Source of the DNA: Marchantia polymorpha subsp. ruderalis
Taxonomy: Eukaryota; Streptophyta; Marchantiopsida; Marchantiales; Marchantiaceae
Reading direction: 5' to 3'
DNA: 64,000 nucleotides
Assembly (NCBI GenBank): GCA_037833965.1
Contig: AP031355.1
Coordinates: 29,847,501-29,911,500 of the forward strand
Under the pieces are notes generated by a model. It was not told the DNA's origin, searched no databases, and saw only the letters and a program-made list of their open reading frames with translations. Made by a program: the position numbers and the translations under genes. Shown here one piece after another: positions 21,970-33,039 of the stretch; position 1 is the stretch's first letter, and each line of letters opens with the position of its first letter.

Positions 21970-23720
21970 TGGATATCAATGAGATAATTATGTTTCAATG
22001 TGTAATCATCAAATAATTTCCTCTTTTTTAACAAGACGAAGTGCATTTTAATTCTCAAGTATATCTCAAATCTTAACATATAAAGAAAGAAACAAATTTA
22101 TAAAAAATCATTACAATTTTCAAAATAATTGACAATTTTAATGCTTTTACATCACATACATAGTATTAAATTTAAGATTTGATTATCAAATTTAGTCTAA
22201 TAATAGCTATTATTTTTAGCAATAAAAAATGATCATAATAATCATATATTTTTGAATAAATTCAAAAACCCAAATAAAATAATATTCAGAAATATTTCTA
22301 AATTAAACGAATTTTTTTTATTAAAATTTTCATCTCATATTTATAACAAGATTCATTAAATATATTTGATAAAATTTATAATGATACTTGATTGATTTAT
22401 GTGCGAAAGTAAATCCACATATATTTGAATAATTATCAATCATAAAAACAAAGGATTATTTTTTGACTTCATTATTTAATATAAAAGTCTTCAAAATATA
22501 TATTTTTTAAAATAATAACGGAATTTAAAATCTTCAAACCACAGTACATATTTTCAATTTTTAAAAAACATAAATTACACCGTTTTGGTCTTCGTTAGTT
22601 GTTATATCGACAAAAGATTTTTAAAAATAATATGTGAATTTGAATTTATTTTTCTCTATACATTCTCATATATTATTTATCACAGATAATAATCCTTTTT
22701 AATAGATACAAATTTACATTCTTGTTTCAATTTATTATTCACTTAATCTCAAAAATACCTGATTTTTTTAATTAATTTTAATTAATTAATTTTCTTTTTA
22801 ATATTTTTTATTTAGATTTTGGAAAAATATCCAAAATCTTAGGAAAACCAAAAAAATAATATTTTATGCAGTAAAAATATATTATGCATGCTATTTCAAG
22901 ACTTAGTTTTGATTCGAAAATTTTGTTTTTTTGCTTTTAACCAATTTAAAAATCATCAAAATTTACAACATCATCAGTCAAAAAATAATATTTCTATTTT
23001 GATTGGTATAAAATAATATTTTACATATTTATTCTTTTCATTTTTGTAAGAATTTTTTACTATTCATATTTTTGGATCTAACTTTAGGTCAAAACATTTT
23101 GTGAATAAAACGCACCACAGATGACATTCTTTGCCATACTGTATGAAAAAATGATATGTAAAGTGCATCATCACCTTTTGTTTTAGATTATTAATCAACA
23201 AGAACATTTATCACATAATATAATTTGATACATTGTATGTAATCTCAATAAAATAAAAATTTTATATTGATTGATATATAAACTAGATTATTACTTTTTA
23301 TCATTTATTATTCAAAAATTTTTAGAACACTTGCTAGATTATTTGAAAAAAAGATATTTTGTTTTCAAACCTAGATTTTGTATCTTAAAGATTATTAAAT
23401 TATAAAATATCACAAGATCGTCAAAAAAGAAAAAAACCTAATTTCATCAAAAGAAATTTTTATGTAAATAGCATAGAAATATTCACCATCTACTCTTGAA
23501 GATGGTACAAGTATTCACGGTTTATTCCAAAAAAATTTCTAAATATTTCTGTTTAGTAATAATTGATATATAATAACTAAATAAACTTCCGTAAGACAAT
23601 ATACTTCAAATACGATAGATCATTGTTTTAATTAAAAATAAAATCATATTTTTCATCTACTTCTATACATAATTTCAAATTAAAATTAACATTGAAAAAC
23701 TATTTCTACATATTTATAGT
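21970..23720. repeat. AT-rich spacer D, unit 2 copy
   Basis: Strongly AT-rich and without genes. It starts at TCATGGATATCAATGAG and matches 33,040-34,690 closely and 48,395-49,930 more distantly (shared landmarks: GAAAGTAAATCCAC, TATGCAGTAA, CTCTTGAAGA). Confidence 0.75.
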
Positions 23721-23765
23721 GCTGGCCTTCAACCCGAATTCGAACCTAAAAGCCCGGTCGGGTTC

Positions 23766-24137
23766 GTGTCAATTCGAGTAGAATCTGGAAAACTTTTCAC
23801 AAGACCAACAACATAAGGAAACGATTGTTTGTCAACTCAAAACACAGAATTGCACCGAACAGGGCTTATATCACGTTGACCGTAGCTATCATTTCCAGCA
23901 TGGCAATACAATTGTCATGCTGGAACTGACATGCAGCGGACAAATCAATATGTGTCAATTTGGGTAGAATCCGAAAATATTTTCACAAGAACAACGACAT
24001 AAAGCAGCGATTGTTTGTCATCTCAAAGCACAGAACAGGCTTATATCACGTTAACCCTGTCTATCAGTTCCAGCATGACAATTGTATTGTCATGCCGGAA
24101 CAATACAATTGTCGTGCTGTTCCAGCGGACAAATCAA
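23766..24137. repeat. 186-bp tandem repeat with palindromic core, unit 2 copy
   Basis: Two units begin at GTGTCAATT (23,766 and 23,952). Each includes a palindrome of the form TTCCAGCATGACAAT...ATTGTCATGCTGGAA (23,893-23,925 with one change; 24,067-24,101). The matching pair in unit 3 is at 34,745-35,080 with a 185-bp period. Confidence 0.75.
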
Positions 24138-24585
24138 TTGGGGACGTGAACAGAAGACACATCATAATTGGAAAAGAAAATTCGCGTCCAGGAATTACGT
24201 GATTTGGATATGTTCATGGCATGCATGCACCATATCTGCATGAATTTTTCAAGCTGCAGGCATGATCTGAAAGCATGGATTGTCATCATTGCGTCCAAAA
24301 TGGAATTCGAGCCTCCAAGAAGTAGCGTTTTCACGATCGTTCTACATTAGAATCATTTCTATGCGGGACAGGATACGTAAGTCTTTTCTGCCCAATGACC
24401 CTCATCCAACATGGAATCGAAAATTAAAAGCCATATAGTGAATTTGCAAAGTCGTCGTTGCACGAGGATCCCACAATGTCAGCAATTGCACGGAGCACGG
24501 AATAGAGGATCGCCCTCTTTTCAAATGAAAGATCCGAACATGTAGTAACCACGCTCCTTGGAAACCTGTGCGGGCTTCCGGCTCC
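24138..24585. other. Spacer between the tandem repeat and the kinase-like relic, unit 2
   Basis: No gene. Parts match 35,085-35,230 in unit 3 (CACGGAGCACGGAATAGA type sequence, GTAACCACGCTCCTTGG); 24,140-24,440 is not in unit 3. Confidence 0.4.
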
Positions 24586-24639
24586 TCACAGTCGCATCCT
24601 CCTATCTATATACTCCATACATCTATTGCCCATTCCAAC

Positions 24640-24843
24640 TTCCACCTCGATGGCCGTCCTCTGCTCTAGGTCATGTGCCATAACCGTCTTCGCCACAAAC
24701 TTCTTGTTATTCTCCAGATTATTGCACAGAAAAATGGTGGAGAATGAGCCTAGGTTAATCGGCCCATTCCTCAGCCACCGCGTGTCCAGTTTAGGTGGTG
24801 CAGCCATTTTCGTCGAGTGTGCTTCACACCCGCAACCAAACAC
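24640..24843 (-). pseudogene. Possible protein kinase N-lobe relic (MAPKKK-like), unit 2
   Basis: The minus strand reads RWLRNGPINLGSFSTIFLC then NNKKFVAKTV: this fits the start of a kinase domain, with a glycine-loop-like GSFSTIFL and a VAxK lysine motif spaced as expected, closest in style to plant MAPKKK proteins (W-x-R-G-x-x-I-G-x-G-S). Only about 65 codons are open and no later kinase motif (HRD, DFG) is found. The frame is kept in unit 3 (35,290-35,487), with the first 60 residues nearly identical. A chance resemblance is possible. Confidence 0.35.
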
Positions 24844-25059
24844 GAAATTCCGACTGGCTGCTTCACGAAATTAAACTTCAGTCCATCCTCCCAGGCTCCT
24901 CCAGTTGATTCGTCCGGTCGCAAGCTGGAGATTCAACTCTGCAGTTATGTGATTGGATCGATCTGCAATCACGAATAAGGGCGTCAAAGCATTAGGATCA
25001 AACACTGTATCTCAAATCACCGTGGTTAAGCACCTCTGCTGAAGCATTCATCTTCATCA

Positions 25060-25558
25060 GTGATTTCATATATCGTTTGTGCATTCACGCCATCTCTAAA
25101 ACATTATGAGTCTCCAGCTGTACCTGTCAACAATCTTGACTCTAATCATCTCTTACGATACGATCCTTTCAAAAAGCAGAGCATGAACATCTCAAGAGCC
25201 CACTGCGACAGTCAATCGGATTTAGATTACAAAATTGCTGATGTGGCGAACCTGATTTGGACCCACGATGACCGAAGAAGCTCTACAATCTTCTAAAGGT
25301 CACGGGAACATGCTGACTTGCACGGTTCAATCTAAGGCCCTGCTCAGAGCCCTAATCTATTCCAAATTCCAATCAGTGCTAGTAGCAACGACGAAGAAAG
25401 CGAGGGGATTTTCGGGGAAGATTAGGAAACTGAAATACATGATACCATTACAGATGTGCTTTCGGAAATTTAGCATGTTCACGAACCAAACTTTACTCAC
25501 CGCCTACCGGACGGTGAGTAAAGTGGCATATATGGACGAGGGCGCTGCCTACATCTGA
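25060..25558 (+). pseudogene. psiX, unit 2 copy: broken reading frame
   Basis: Same decayed frame as 35,680-36,261. It shares the stop after RRSSTIF and the two later TAG stops, adds another stop (ATC TAA near 25,333) and lacks about 150 bp of the 3' part, where the sequence jumps into the hairpin at 25,490. Family unknown. Confidence 0.4.
25490..25524. repeat. Conserved hairpin, unit 2 copy (short loop)
   Basis: ACTTTACTCACCG and CGGTGAGTAAAGT arms; counterpart of 576-621 and 36,359-36,404. Confidence 0.7.
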
Positions 25559-26134
25559 TTGATTTGCAGCTACTGGAAATTGAGACTGTCGGTTGCACCA
25601 TTGGCAATAAATTATCTTGAATCCGAGTCATGATATCTCTCATCCTTGGCACAATTTCTCCGGTTTCCGAATGGCCTGATTCGAGTGCGGCGAGTGGATC
25701 CAAACTTTGAGAGGGTTTGCGCTCTGTGATTAGAGAATACTCTCAGGTGCTGGCTGACGTGCTCGTCATGACCATAGTAGTGATTCTTGTTGATTGAATG
25801 AACGCAGACTGTGATGGAAATCTGTGGGCTAATCAAGCTCAAGCTCATGATACCGTTTGCAAATTGTGAAATCTATGGAGTCAGCACGCGTAGTCAGCGA
25901 AAAGAGATAATGTCTTGAGCTGCCAAAGTGCTGAATGTCAAATGAGTTGACGAGAAAAAGGTCGGATTGCTTCTGCACACATGCTCTAATCTGCTCGACG
26001 AAGCATCCAATCCCCGGGAAAGGCACCGTAAACATACTTCTTCATGCAAAACCAGGCGTAAACCACAGAAAATTTTACATCAATTCGGACCTCATCAATC
26101 TTACGAGCAATCGCAAGTAGACGAATTTCTGATT
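25559..26134. other. Intergenic, 3' of germin-like A, unit 2
   Basis: No gene. Matches 636-1,373 in unit 1 but lacks about 150 bp before the stop codon side (junction near 26,087). Confidence 0.5.
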
Positions 26135-26776
26135 CTAGTAGCCTGGCTGCGTTCCAGCCCCTTCAGCTTCCTGTAGCTTGTCGATGACGTCGGCTGTCAC
26201 TCCGAAGGATTTAATCAAAACAGCATCAGCTATGCCGGTCCCGAACAGAGTGGTCGGAAGCCTGGCAACTCCCGGAGAGGCGCTGCTGAAGGAGTTGATA
26301 AATTTAGCCGTCGTCTGATAGTTGTTGAACTGGAAGTGAACCAAGCCCCTGGGGACAATGAAAAGATCTCCCTCCTTCAAGGTCTGGGTCCTCAGCGTGT
26401 TAGTGGTGTCTACGAAGCCGATGTCGACGGTGCCTTCGAGCACGAACACGAGCTCCGAAGCACGAGGATGGACGTGAGGAGGATTTACGGTCCCTGGTGG
26501 AGCAACCACGAGAGTGGAAGAGATACCGAGGCCATCGAGTGCTGCAAAATTAGAAAGGTCTGCTCTCATAGTCGTTACGAGGGGAGCATCAGACGGATTG
26601 GCTGTGAAGTTCCTGAAACCGGGGAAGGTGAAGAAATTTTCATCCAGAGCTGTGGCATTCTCTCCATCTGGGACTTTGAAGTCCGAAGTGAGCTCGGGAT
26701 CCGATCCAAACACTTGCAGGCTCTGAAGGCAGAATGTTGCAAGCAGTAATGATGCTAGTACCTGGACTTTAGCCAT
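26135..26776 (-). CDS. Germin-like protein A, copy 2 (secreted cupin)
   Basis: A 213-residue copy of the protein at 1374, intact over its whole length. Metal ligands H101, H103, E108 and H147, both sequons and the cysteine-free mature chain are kept. It differs from copy 1 at I14T, G46E and L160I; G46E is found in this copy only. The ATG at 26776 is used, preceded in frame only by GTG. The TATA element at 26,962-26,968 and the divergent partner at 28114 are kept, so it is probably expressed. Its 3' flank is shorter than in the other units. Confidence 0.95.
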   Translation of the reverse strand: MAKVQVLASLLLATFCLQSLQVFGSDPELTSDFKVPDGENATALDENFFTFPGFRNFTANPSDAPLVTTMRADLSNFAALDGLGISSTLVVAPPGTVNPPHVHPRASELVFVLEGTVDIGFVDTTNTLRTQTLKEGDLFIVPRGLVHFQFNNYQTTAKFINSFSSASPGVARLPTTLFGTGIADAVLIKSFGVTADVIDKLQEAEGAGTQPGY

Positions 26777-28113
26777 CACTGATATGCTCTAAATTTGAAC
26801 CTTTTGACAGCCAGAAGTACAGTATATGGAGTTCAGATAGTTTGTAGACCTGTGAGATCACCTGAAAAGAAGATTACACTGAGCTGTAGTAATGAACTGG
26901 GAGTAGATCGAATTGAAACTGATGTTATGTTTGATGAAGATATGCTTCCATCTCCAGCCTTCTTATAGTTGGTAGTCAAATTCCTGACTCACGGTGATCG
27001 CATGAGTAAGATGGCTTACGTACACCTGACACCTTTCATAAAGTCCTTGTCAATCTATCAAAGACTATGGCAACGATCTAAGTCAGAGAGAGGAGAACTT
27101 CTGCCCATTCCACACTTTTTACTGGGTCATTTGTTACACCGAATTAGTATATTCAGAGAAAAAGTCAATTGCCAAGTTGTTAGCCTTCAACAAGAATTAG
27201 CTGAAGAAGCACGGTACATGAATCATGCATAATTCTAGCTATGCTGAAGAATGTGTCGTTTGAGTACGTAATAATCTTATTTCCTCGGAGGCTGATCTGA
27301 GATAAACAAACACAAATGGGGCCACGACAGATGAATCCACTAATTAGCATCCAAAAGTAGAGTCTTCTCCCTCAGGTTTACGCGTGATATAACAACCAGT
27401 ATAATCTGTGGTCGCACTTTTTTACTTAGCCCAGATCTTAGAAATTCAAACATACGTCAGAGACCGGTTGCTATCTGACTAATTTGGAAGTAGTTCATAA
27501 AGTGCACTTTGCTCTGAGATAAACTAAGACGTTCGGACATGGTCGAAAGAATCAAGCCAGCCGCATGAGTTCGTTGACCATCGGGGTTCTTATGCCCAGG
27601 TAGTATCCTGTGGATTGGGTTCATGCACATGAAGTCACTGCTGAATGACTACAACACCAATCCCATATACACATATGCAAGCAAAGTCTGATGCTAGTGT
27701 AGGTATTGACGGTGCGTCAGAGCAAAGCGTTGAAAGCTTCAATCTTCAATGGATTGTCCACTTTGTTCCCGGTTTCGGTGCTATCAAGTGGACCATTTCT
27801 AGGATTTGAAGAAGTTGAGAGGCTTCACCAGATGTGCCCAGATTTGAAGCAGATCGCAAGTTTCTCTGCAGACTGTGCGTATCTATCAACTGCTGAGGAA
27901 CTAGGAGCTAGTGGATTTCTATAAAACGTCTAGTGGGTACTCATAAAACTCACCGAGCCTCGAGCATACAAATCAGTCTGCTTCAACCGGTTCATTCTTA
28001 GCATCGATACTGACTGATATCCTTAAACACCTTATACATCAATTGCAATTCAGCTTCATATATCTCATTCAATTTCTGCCCAGCTACGTTATTGAGATCG
28101 GTGTGTGCTCGCG
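26777..28113. promoter_or_regulatory. Shared divergent promoter region of germin-like A and B, unit 2
   Basis: 1,337 bp between the two ATGs, closely matching units 1 and 3. Candidate TATA boxes at 26,962-26,968 (minus) and 27,920-27,926 (plus). Two short overlapping frames (27,675-27,809 from an ATG, and 27,706-27,924 without ATG) are partly kept in unit 3; they may be a gene relic but match nothing I know. Confidence 0.55.
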
Positions 28114-28746
28114 ATGGCTCATCACAAGATGCTCCTCTGCGCTTTGTTCGCTGTTTTTCTGGCCTTTGGATCCCTGAGCTCAACAGTTCAAGCTTCCGAT
28201 CCCGAGCTCACTTCGGATTTCTTCGTTCCGGAAGGCAAGGTAGCTGCCGATCTAGATGGGGCCTTCTTCACCAACACGACCTTGGAGAATGTTCAACCGA
28301 ATTTAAATTCAGCTTTTGCTACGGTCACACCCGTCAATCAAAACGTATTTCCAGCTCTCACAGGATTGGGAATTTCTTCAGCGCTTATCCAATTTCCGCC
28401 CGGCACCGTCAATCCTCCTCACACTCATCCTCGAGGAACCGAACTTCTATACGTCATCGAGGGAATTCTGAGCGTGGGGCTCGTGGACACCACTCAGAAG
28501 CTCTTCACCCAAACTCTGTTGCCTGGTGACCTGTTCGTGTTCCCGAAGGGCTTGGTGCACTTCCAGATCAATTTGGATCAGTGGAAGTCTGTCAAAGCTG
28601 TGGTGGGATTCAGTAGTTCCAACCCGGGACTCATCAGCCTGCCCTCTACTCTCTTTGGAAAGAGCATGATCTCCAGCGAGGTCCTCCAGAAATCCTTCAA
28701 CGTGACTGCCGACGTCATTGACAAGCTCAAGGCTGCTCAGGTTTGA
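28114..28746 (+). CDS. Germin-like protein B, copy 2 (secreted cupin)
   Basis: A 210-residue intact copy of the protein at 3354. H103, H105, E110 and H149 are kept. Changes from copy 1: L3H, A78V, T118I, T158K, S196N and N203D. S196N makes a second sequon (N-V-T) near the C-terminus. T118I and T158K occur only here; the first lies just after box 1. It begins at the ATG at 28114, 188 bp downstream of TATAAAA. It is the last germin-like gene of unit 2. Confidence 0.95.
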   Translation: MAHHKMLLCALFAVFLAFGSLSSTVQASDPELTSDFFVPEGKVAADLDGAFFTNTTLENVQPNLNSAFATVTPVNQNVFPALTGLGISSALIQFPPGTVNPPHTHPRGTELLYVIEGILSVGLVDTTQKLFTQTLLPGDLFVFPKGLVHFQINLDQWKSVKAVVGFSSSNPGLISLPSTLFGKSMISSEVLQKSFNVTADVIDKLKAAQV

Positions 28747-30280
28747 TTTACTCTGCGGGGTTTTACCGTAGAAAGGGGTCCATCGATTCAAACGACGATC
28801 TACCGATACGTCAGCTTGCAATCTCGGACATGGTGTGCATGGCTATGGCACTGAGTACTTGATGGAGCTCCAGAAGTCTGGATAAGTATGGTGCTCTAGC
28901 ATCACCAATAAGACGATTCTTGTATGTAGTAAATTTCTGAGAGCGGAGACCAAAGTTGGCAGAAATGATCATAGTAATCATAGTGGGCCAATTTGTTCAG
29001 TGATGACATAATTTGATTTCTAAGATCATTTAGGGACCTTGCGACGCAAGATAGTAGGTTTATGTTCTTTCTCTTAATTTATTTAACATGAACTCATCGA
29101 AGTCTTATATCTCTCGAGTACCGTTATGGTTTGGCGGATGTTAGCCTTCAAATTGATGAACAAAGTTTATTGCTGTGTTTCAGATATTTCTGCTTCCATA
29201 GCCATAGATTGCTATTACAATCTTATTCTCATCTCGGGACAGTCTATCTGCCCCAGAATCAGCAATCTTTGAATTAGTCAGTAGATTCTCGCATTTTTTG
29301 CTGCTTCAGGTCCTAACGAGTGAAAAAATTGAATCTGTAATATAGTTTACTCAGGGCACAATTATGCAGTCGTCAAGATTGATCGTTCTGCCTTTTACTT
29401 AAGTCCGGAATGAAATAGTAGAAGTTCACGAGTGCCCAAAGAATTAAAGTGCCAATGAAAGAAGAAGGAGCCCTGATAAGATGCAGCTTGTCGACGAGAC
29501 ATATTCTCCACCGACGGTCTCACGAAAGCATCACCAAAGAGCACCTGTCCATTCCTACTCGAATTCCATTCGGCAACCCAGGTACCCCCATGAACATCCT
29601 TCGGTGATTCACAAAATCACAGCTCGCTATTTTCTCCAGGCTCATTCCAGAGGCTCAATCCTTACGATGAATAATACATCGTAAGGTTTGAGTCCATAAC
29701 ATGCGTTAGGTACTGCCGTGGCCGTTCTGTACAGCTTGAATAGCCCTTCGCCAGCAGCCATCAATTGAGGAACTCAATAAATTACAAGTCTTTCGACCAA
29801 ATATGCAGTTTAAGAATTAAAAATATTCTCACATCCGGCAATCCGATGTCTACGATGGCTGTCGCTCTACAACTTGTAGCAACCAACAGTGTTTCCCATC
29901 TTGTTTCTGGAATATAGTATTTTGTAATGAGACTAACTTGTCAACACTCAGAGAGCTTAATTCAGTTCCCATTCGGCAACCCGCGACGAGTACAAAACCC
30001 ATCGATAATCGGTGTAGTACAGGGCCCAGTACGTGCCGCATAGGCGGACCTGACATGGTCGGTGTGTGATTGGTCACCTTATGTATACTGCGAGCCCTTG
30101 TTCTTCGTATTTTGTTATTAGAACATTCCTTTGATCTTTCATCTTTCATGTATTGCTTAAGCAATTTTGAAATGTCAGTGCGGTCCAAGTGATGTCTCTC
30201 ATGTTTGCCCCGGTTTGGTACATGTGCATGATGGGACTTTATTCAAAGATTCGGATTGATTACTCTACTCTACTAATGTT
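28747..30280. other. Intergenic downstream of germin-like B, unit 2
   Basis: No gene. Matches 39,790-41,310 of unit 3 and shows the empty site of the unit 1 solo LTR near 29,575-29,592. A short palindrome (CCTTACGATG...CATCGTAAGG, about 29,659-29,686) is shared with unit 3. Confidence 0.5.
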
Positions 30281-30463
30281 CGGGTCGAGCACTACGTGCC
30301 TATCGGGTCTCGCGCCCCCCGGACCTGCCGGGAGAAGGCGCGCAACTATCTCGACTTTCAGGAGACCCCGCGTCCTGCATACAGTGCGCGGGACGTAGTG
30401 AGAGGCGCATAGAAACCACTAATCAAACACCAAATAATTGGGAAAATCCAAGTAAGATTGCGT
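30281..30463. mobile_element. GC-rich insert of about 180 bp, unit 2 only
   Basis: Units 1 and 3 read AATGTTGGT(C/T)ATGTTC here; unit 2 has about 180 bp of GC-rich sequence in between. It holds CGCGCC/GGCGCG (30,311-30,342) and CACTACGT/ACGTAGTG (30,290-30,400) inverted repeats, so it can fold on itself. No clear target duplication; identity unknown. Confidence 0.5.
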
Positions 30464-30509
30464 TATGTTCAAACATTTTTCTCATAAATCTTCCTTTAGG
30501 TTACATATG

Positions 30510-31340
30510 TTCTCAATTACCAGAGCAAAGGTGAAGTTTTTCTGGTTAGAGATTTCAATGCTCGAATCAGTTGTGCACAATTTACCCAAGTTGGTGATCT
30601 TTTGACTTCTCACTCCTTTGAAAAATTTGAAGATCTATGTGGTCTAGAAACTCTTCTGATACTTTTACAGTACTTGACATAATAGTTTCTAACCTTTAGA
30701 GCCACATGTAATTTGAAAGTTCTCAACGATATCTCTATATTTTCCAACTCTTTTTCCAATATGTGTTTTTCTCTTACATGTTCTAACACTATTGATTATC
30801 TTCTATCCTCAACCATCAATAGCTCTCTTATTTCCAAATTTGATATTCTAGAACCTTAGCCATAATCAAATCCTGCAACTCTCTTACTTACTCTCTTGTT
30901 ATCAAAAACAATCCCTCTCTTTCCATGTCATTCTGTTTTAGCTTCTCCTAAGTTCCATTTAGATCCTAGTAAGAAAGAGCAGTACATGCTACATTTTAAA
31001 AACCTTTTGACACACATTTCATGGAGCCTTGATCCACATACAACGAGTGGGCAACTAACAGAGTTGCTCAAAGACATTGCTTCTAAGTAATCCTTGACAA
31101 AAGAGTTGATGGAGAATCCCAAACCTTTTGGAAACAGTTAGCTGTACGGTCTTTTAAACCTACTCTCGATCCCAAGAGTTTGATTGACTTTGCTGAAAAG
31201 CTTTATTTCTTTTCCGACGCTGCATCAATGCCTTGTTGTGAAGAAACATCTGGCTTATTTTCTAAATAAGAGGTGATGATCCAAGTCAAAAAATTAGCAA
31301 ATGGTAAATCGGAGGATTTGGATGGTCTCTCTATTTCTAC
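30510..31340 (+). mobile_element. LINE (non-LTR retrotransposon) fragment: endonuclease and start of reverse transcriptase
   Basis: The plus strand reads, with frame changes, KGEVFLVRDFNARIS (DFNAR motif of the apurinic-type endonuclease), later TCSNTIDYLLSS (the S/T-x-IDY motif of the same domain), then an open stretch at 30,896-31,090, and VKKLANGKSEDLDG (31,283-31,330), the usual entry to the reverse transcriptase domain. The 5' end is missing, starting exactly where unit 2 homology stops, and the 3' end is cut by an LTR-like segment. It is dead. Confidence 0.75.
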
Positions 31341-31890
31341 GAATGACAGTTGAGTGAGAATTCAAACTCGTCAATAGATTGTTAAATTGTAACACTGGAT
31401 CTTTTCTCAATTCAATTTCTCAGTTCGGAGTTCTGTATTCTCTGCGCATTTTGTGAGTTGAGTGTGTTGTTCACCGCGTGAAATAGACTTTGGTTTGACG
31501 AAGGTACCGCATCCGAAGTAGGACTTCCAACCCAAATGCTTTGCACTAGCGATGGCTAGTGACAGGGTTGAAGCAAGTTTGGAGCAGGTAGCTACCTGCA
31601 GATCCTCTTAGTGTGTCTTGGGAAACTTCCTCCCCGAATCTTAAGTGGAGGTCCTGATCGACCTTTGAGTTGTGCATTTGCAGTTTCAAGTGTGTTTGGG
31701 GAGTACTACGTTGTATTGTGTGTACTCCGAGTGAACTCTGAATTGAGCACTTGCAGTATTTCTGGGAGTGACAGTAGTCTGAGAATTCAAACTCCTCAAT
31801 AGATTGTTAAAACGTGACACTTTGTACTCTGTGTGTTGTTCTTGTCCCTGTGGATTCGATCCTTTGCTGTTATACTGCAATTTAGCCTTG
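31341..31890. mobile_element. LTR-like retroelement fragment
   Basis: A stretch around GAATTCAAACTC.TCAATAGATTGTTAAA occurs twice, at about 31,355 and 31,780, some 425 bp apart. The middle (ACCGCATCCGAAGTAGGA at about 31,507) resembles 16,210-16,240. After the second copy comes GTGGATTCGATCC, a form often seen next to copia LTRs. Boundaries and family are uncertain. Confidence 0.5.
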
Positions 31891-32552
31891 GGTGGGCTAT
31901 CACAGTAGCACTCAAACTCACACGCACATCGACACTTCAAGGTACTAAAAATCGTCACTCTCTCATGTACGAAACAAGTCATTACACATGAACTCTCCAA
32001 ACTTGTTTAAGAGCTGCTCCTCTACCTTTCTATTTATACTAGTTGAGAATTTATCATAATAACATGTGATAATTTTCCCTAACTCACTTTTACCCATGTA
32101 AGTTTGACTAACCCACAATATGTGGCAACATGCGATTGGCCTACCTAAACCTTCTAGAAGTCTTAAGAATCCAAGACAACATGCCATTAGAAGCTTTAAA
32201 ACTTATACAAGCTTCATAAACATTAAGTCAACATTAGACTTAGTTTAACCAATCATTTTTCATACATTTAGTCAAACCAATCAAATCCAAGCTTATAGTC
32301 AAATATCTAATCCCTTGGAATCTAGACCTTTGGAAAAGACAAAATAGAAGTGCTCACTACACTTTTCTAGAACTCCGCTAATTCTTCTGCCAACTAGACA
32401 TTATAGCTAAACTTAGTCATGACTAGATAAACTTAGTTATAACTAACAAGTTTAGTCATAACTAGCTAGACTTAGATATGTCTTGGCTAATCATCATTAA
32501 TCACTTGGCTATTTCTACAACTTAGTACACATGTGCAACATCCGGTCTCATA
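31891..32552. other. Unassigned spacer before unit 3
   Basis: No gene. 32,390-32,480 has repeated ACTTAGTCATAACTAG-like words, a small degenerate tandem repeat. Confidence 0.4.
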
Positions 32553-32792
32553 GCACTGCGCTTCCTGTTCAACTCGTCTCTCTCCTCAAACAATTCTTGC
32601 ATCACCTCCTCATCAAGAAAATACTCGCAACTTCAATTTTCCAATCCTTGACGCACCATACCCTCATGATCATGAATAACCTATGGGATCGATTCGATTT
32701 CTACCAAATTCACTCGAATCCGACTTGGTTTGTCGGGTCGGGTTTGGGTTGAAGGTCAAATCCAACCCGAACCCGACCCAATTGGAGCCCTA
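32553..32792. mobile_element. Right end of the hAT-like element (truncated copy)
   Basis: Matches 19,455-19,703 and ends GAGCCCTA followed by TGAAAACA (32,793-32,800), the same right-hand target duplication. The left part is missing. It is the same insertion event duplicated with the unit, not a new one. Confidence 0.65.
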
Positions 32793-33039
32793 TGAAAACA
32801 ATATGAAAACTCAAATAGCCTCTGAGTTTTCAAGTGATTCATCCAAAATTACACCCAAATCCTTATTTTGAACAAATATTTCAGCACTAATGTGTTTTTT
32901 GACTATAGACGTGGACTAATAGACTAATTGGCTAGCTAATCGGCTAACCGGCTAAATTTGATATCCTAGTGCAGAAGATTAGGCGGCTACATGATCATGT
33001 CTAGTTGTAAGTGGGCTCTCATCGGGTAAAACAATACAT

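Larger units (their letters stand above)
19450..30509. repeat. Duplicated unit 2 (truncated: A and B only)
   Basis: Matches unit 3 from about 32,550: hAT right end, spacer D, 186-bp repeats, kinase-like relic, psiX, germin-like A and B. Homology ends sharply at 30,509 (TTACATATG), where unit 1 continues at 6,698 towards gene C but unit 2 runs into a LINE fragment. Gene C and everything after it are missing. Internal differences include the 2.2 kb rps19-bearing segment and a GC-rich insert at 30,281-30,463. Confidence 0.85.
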
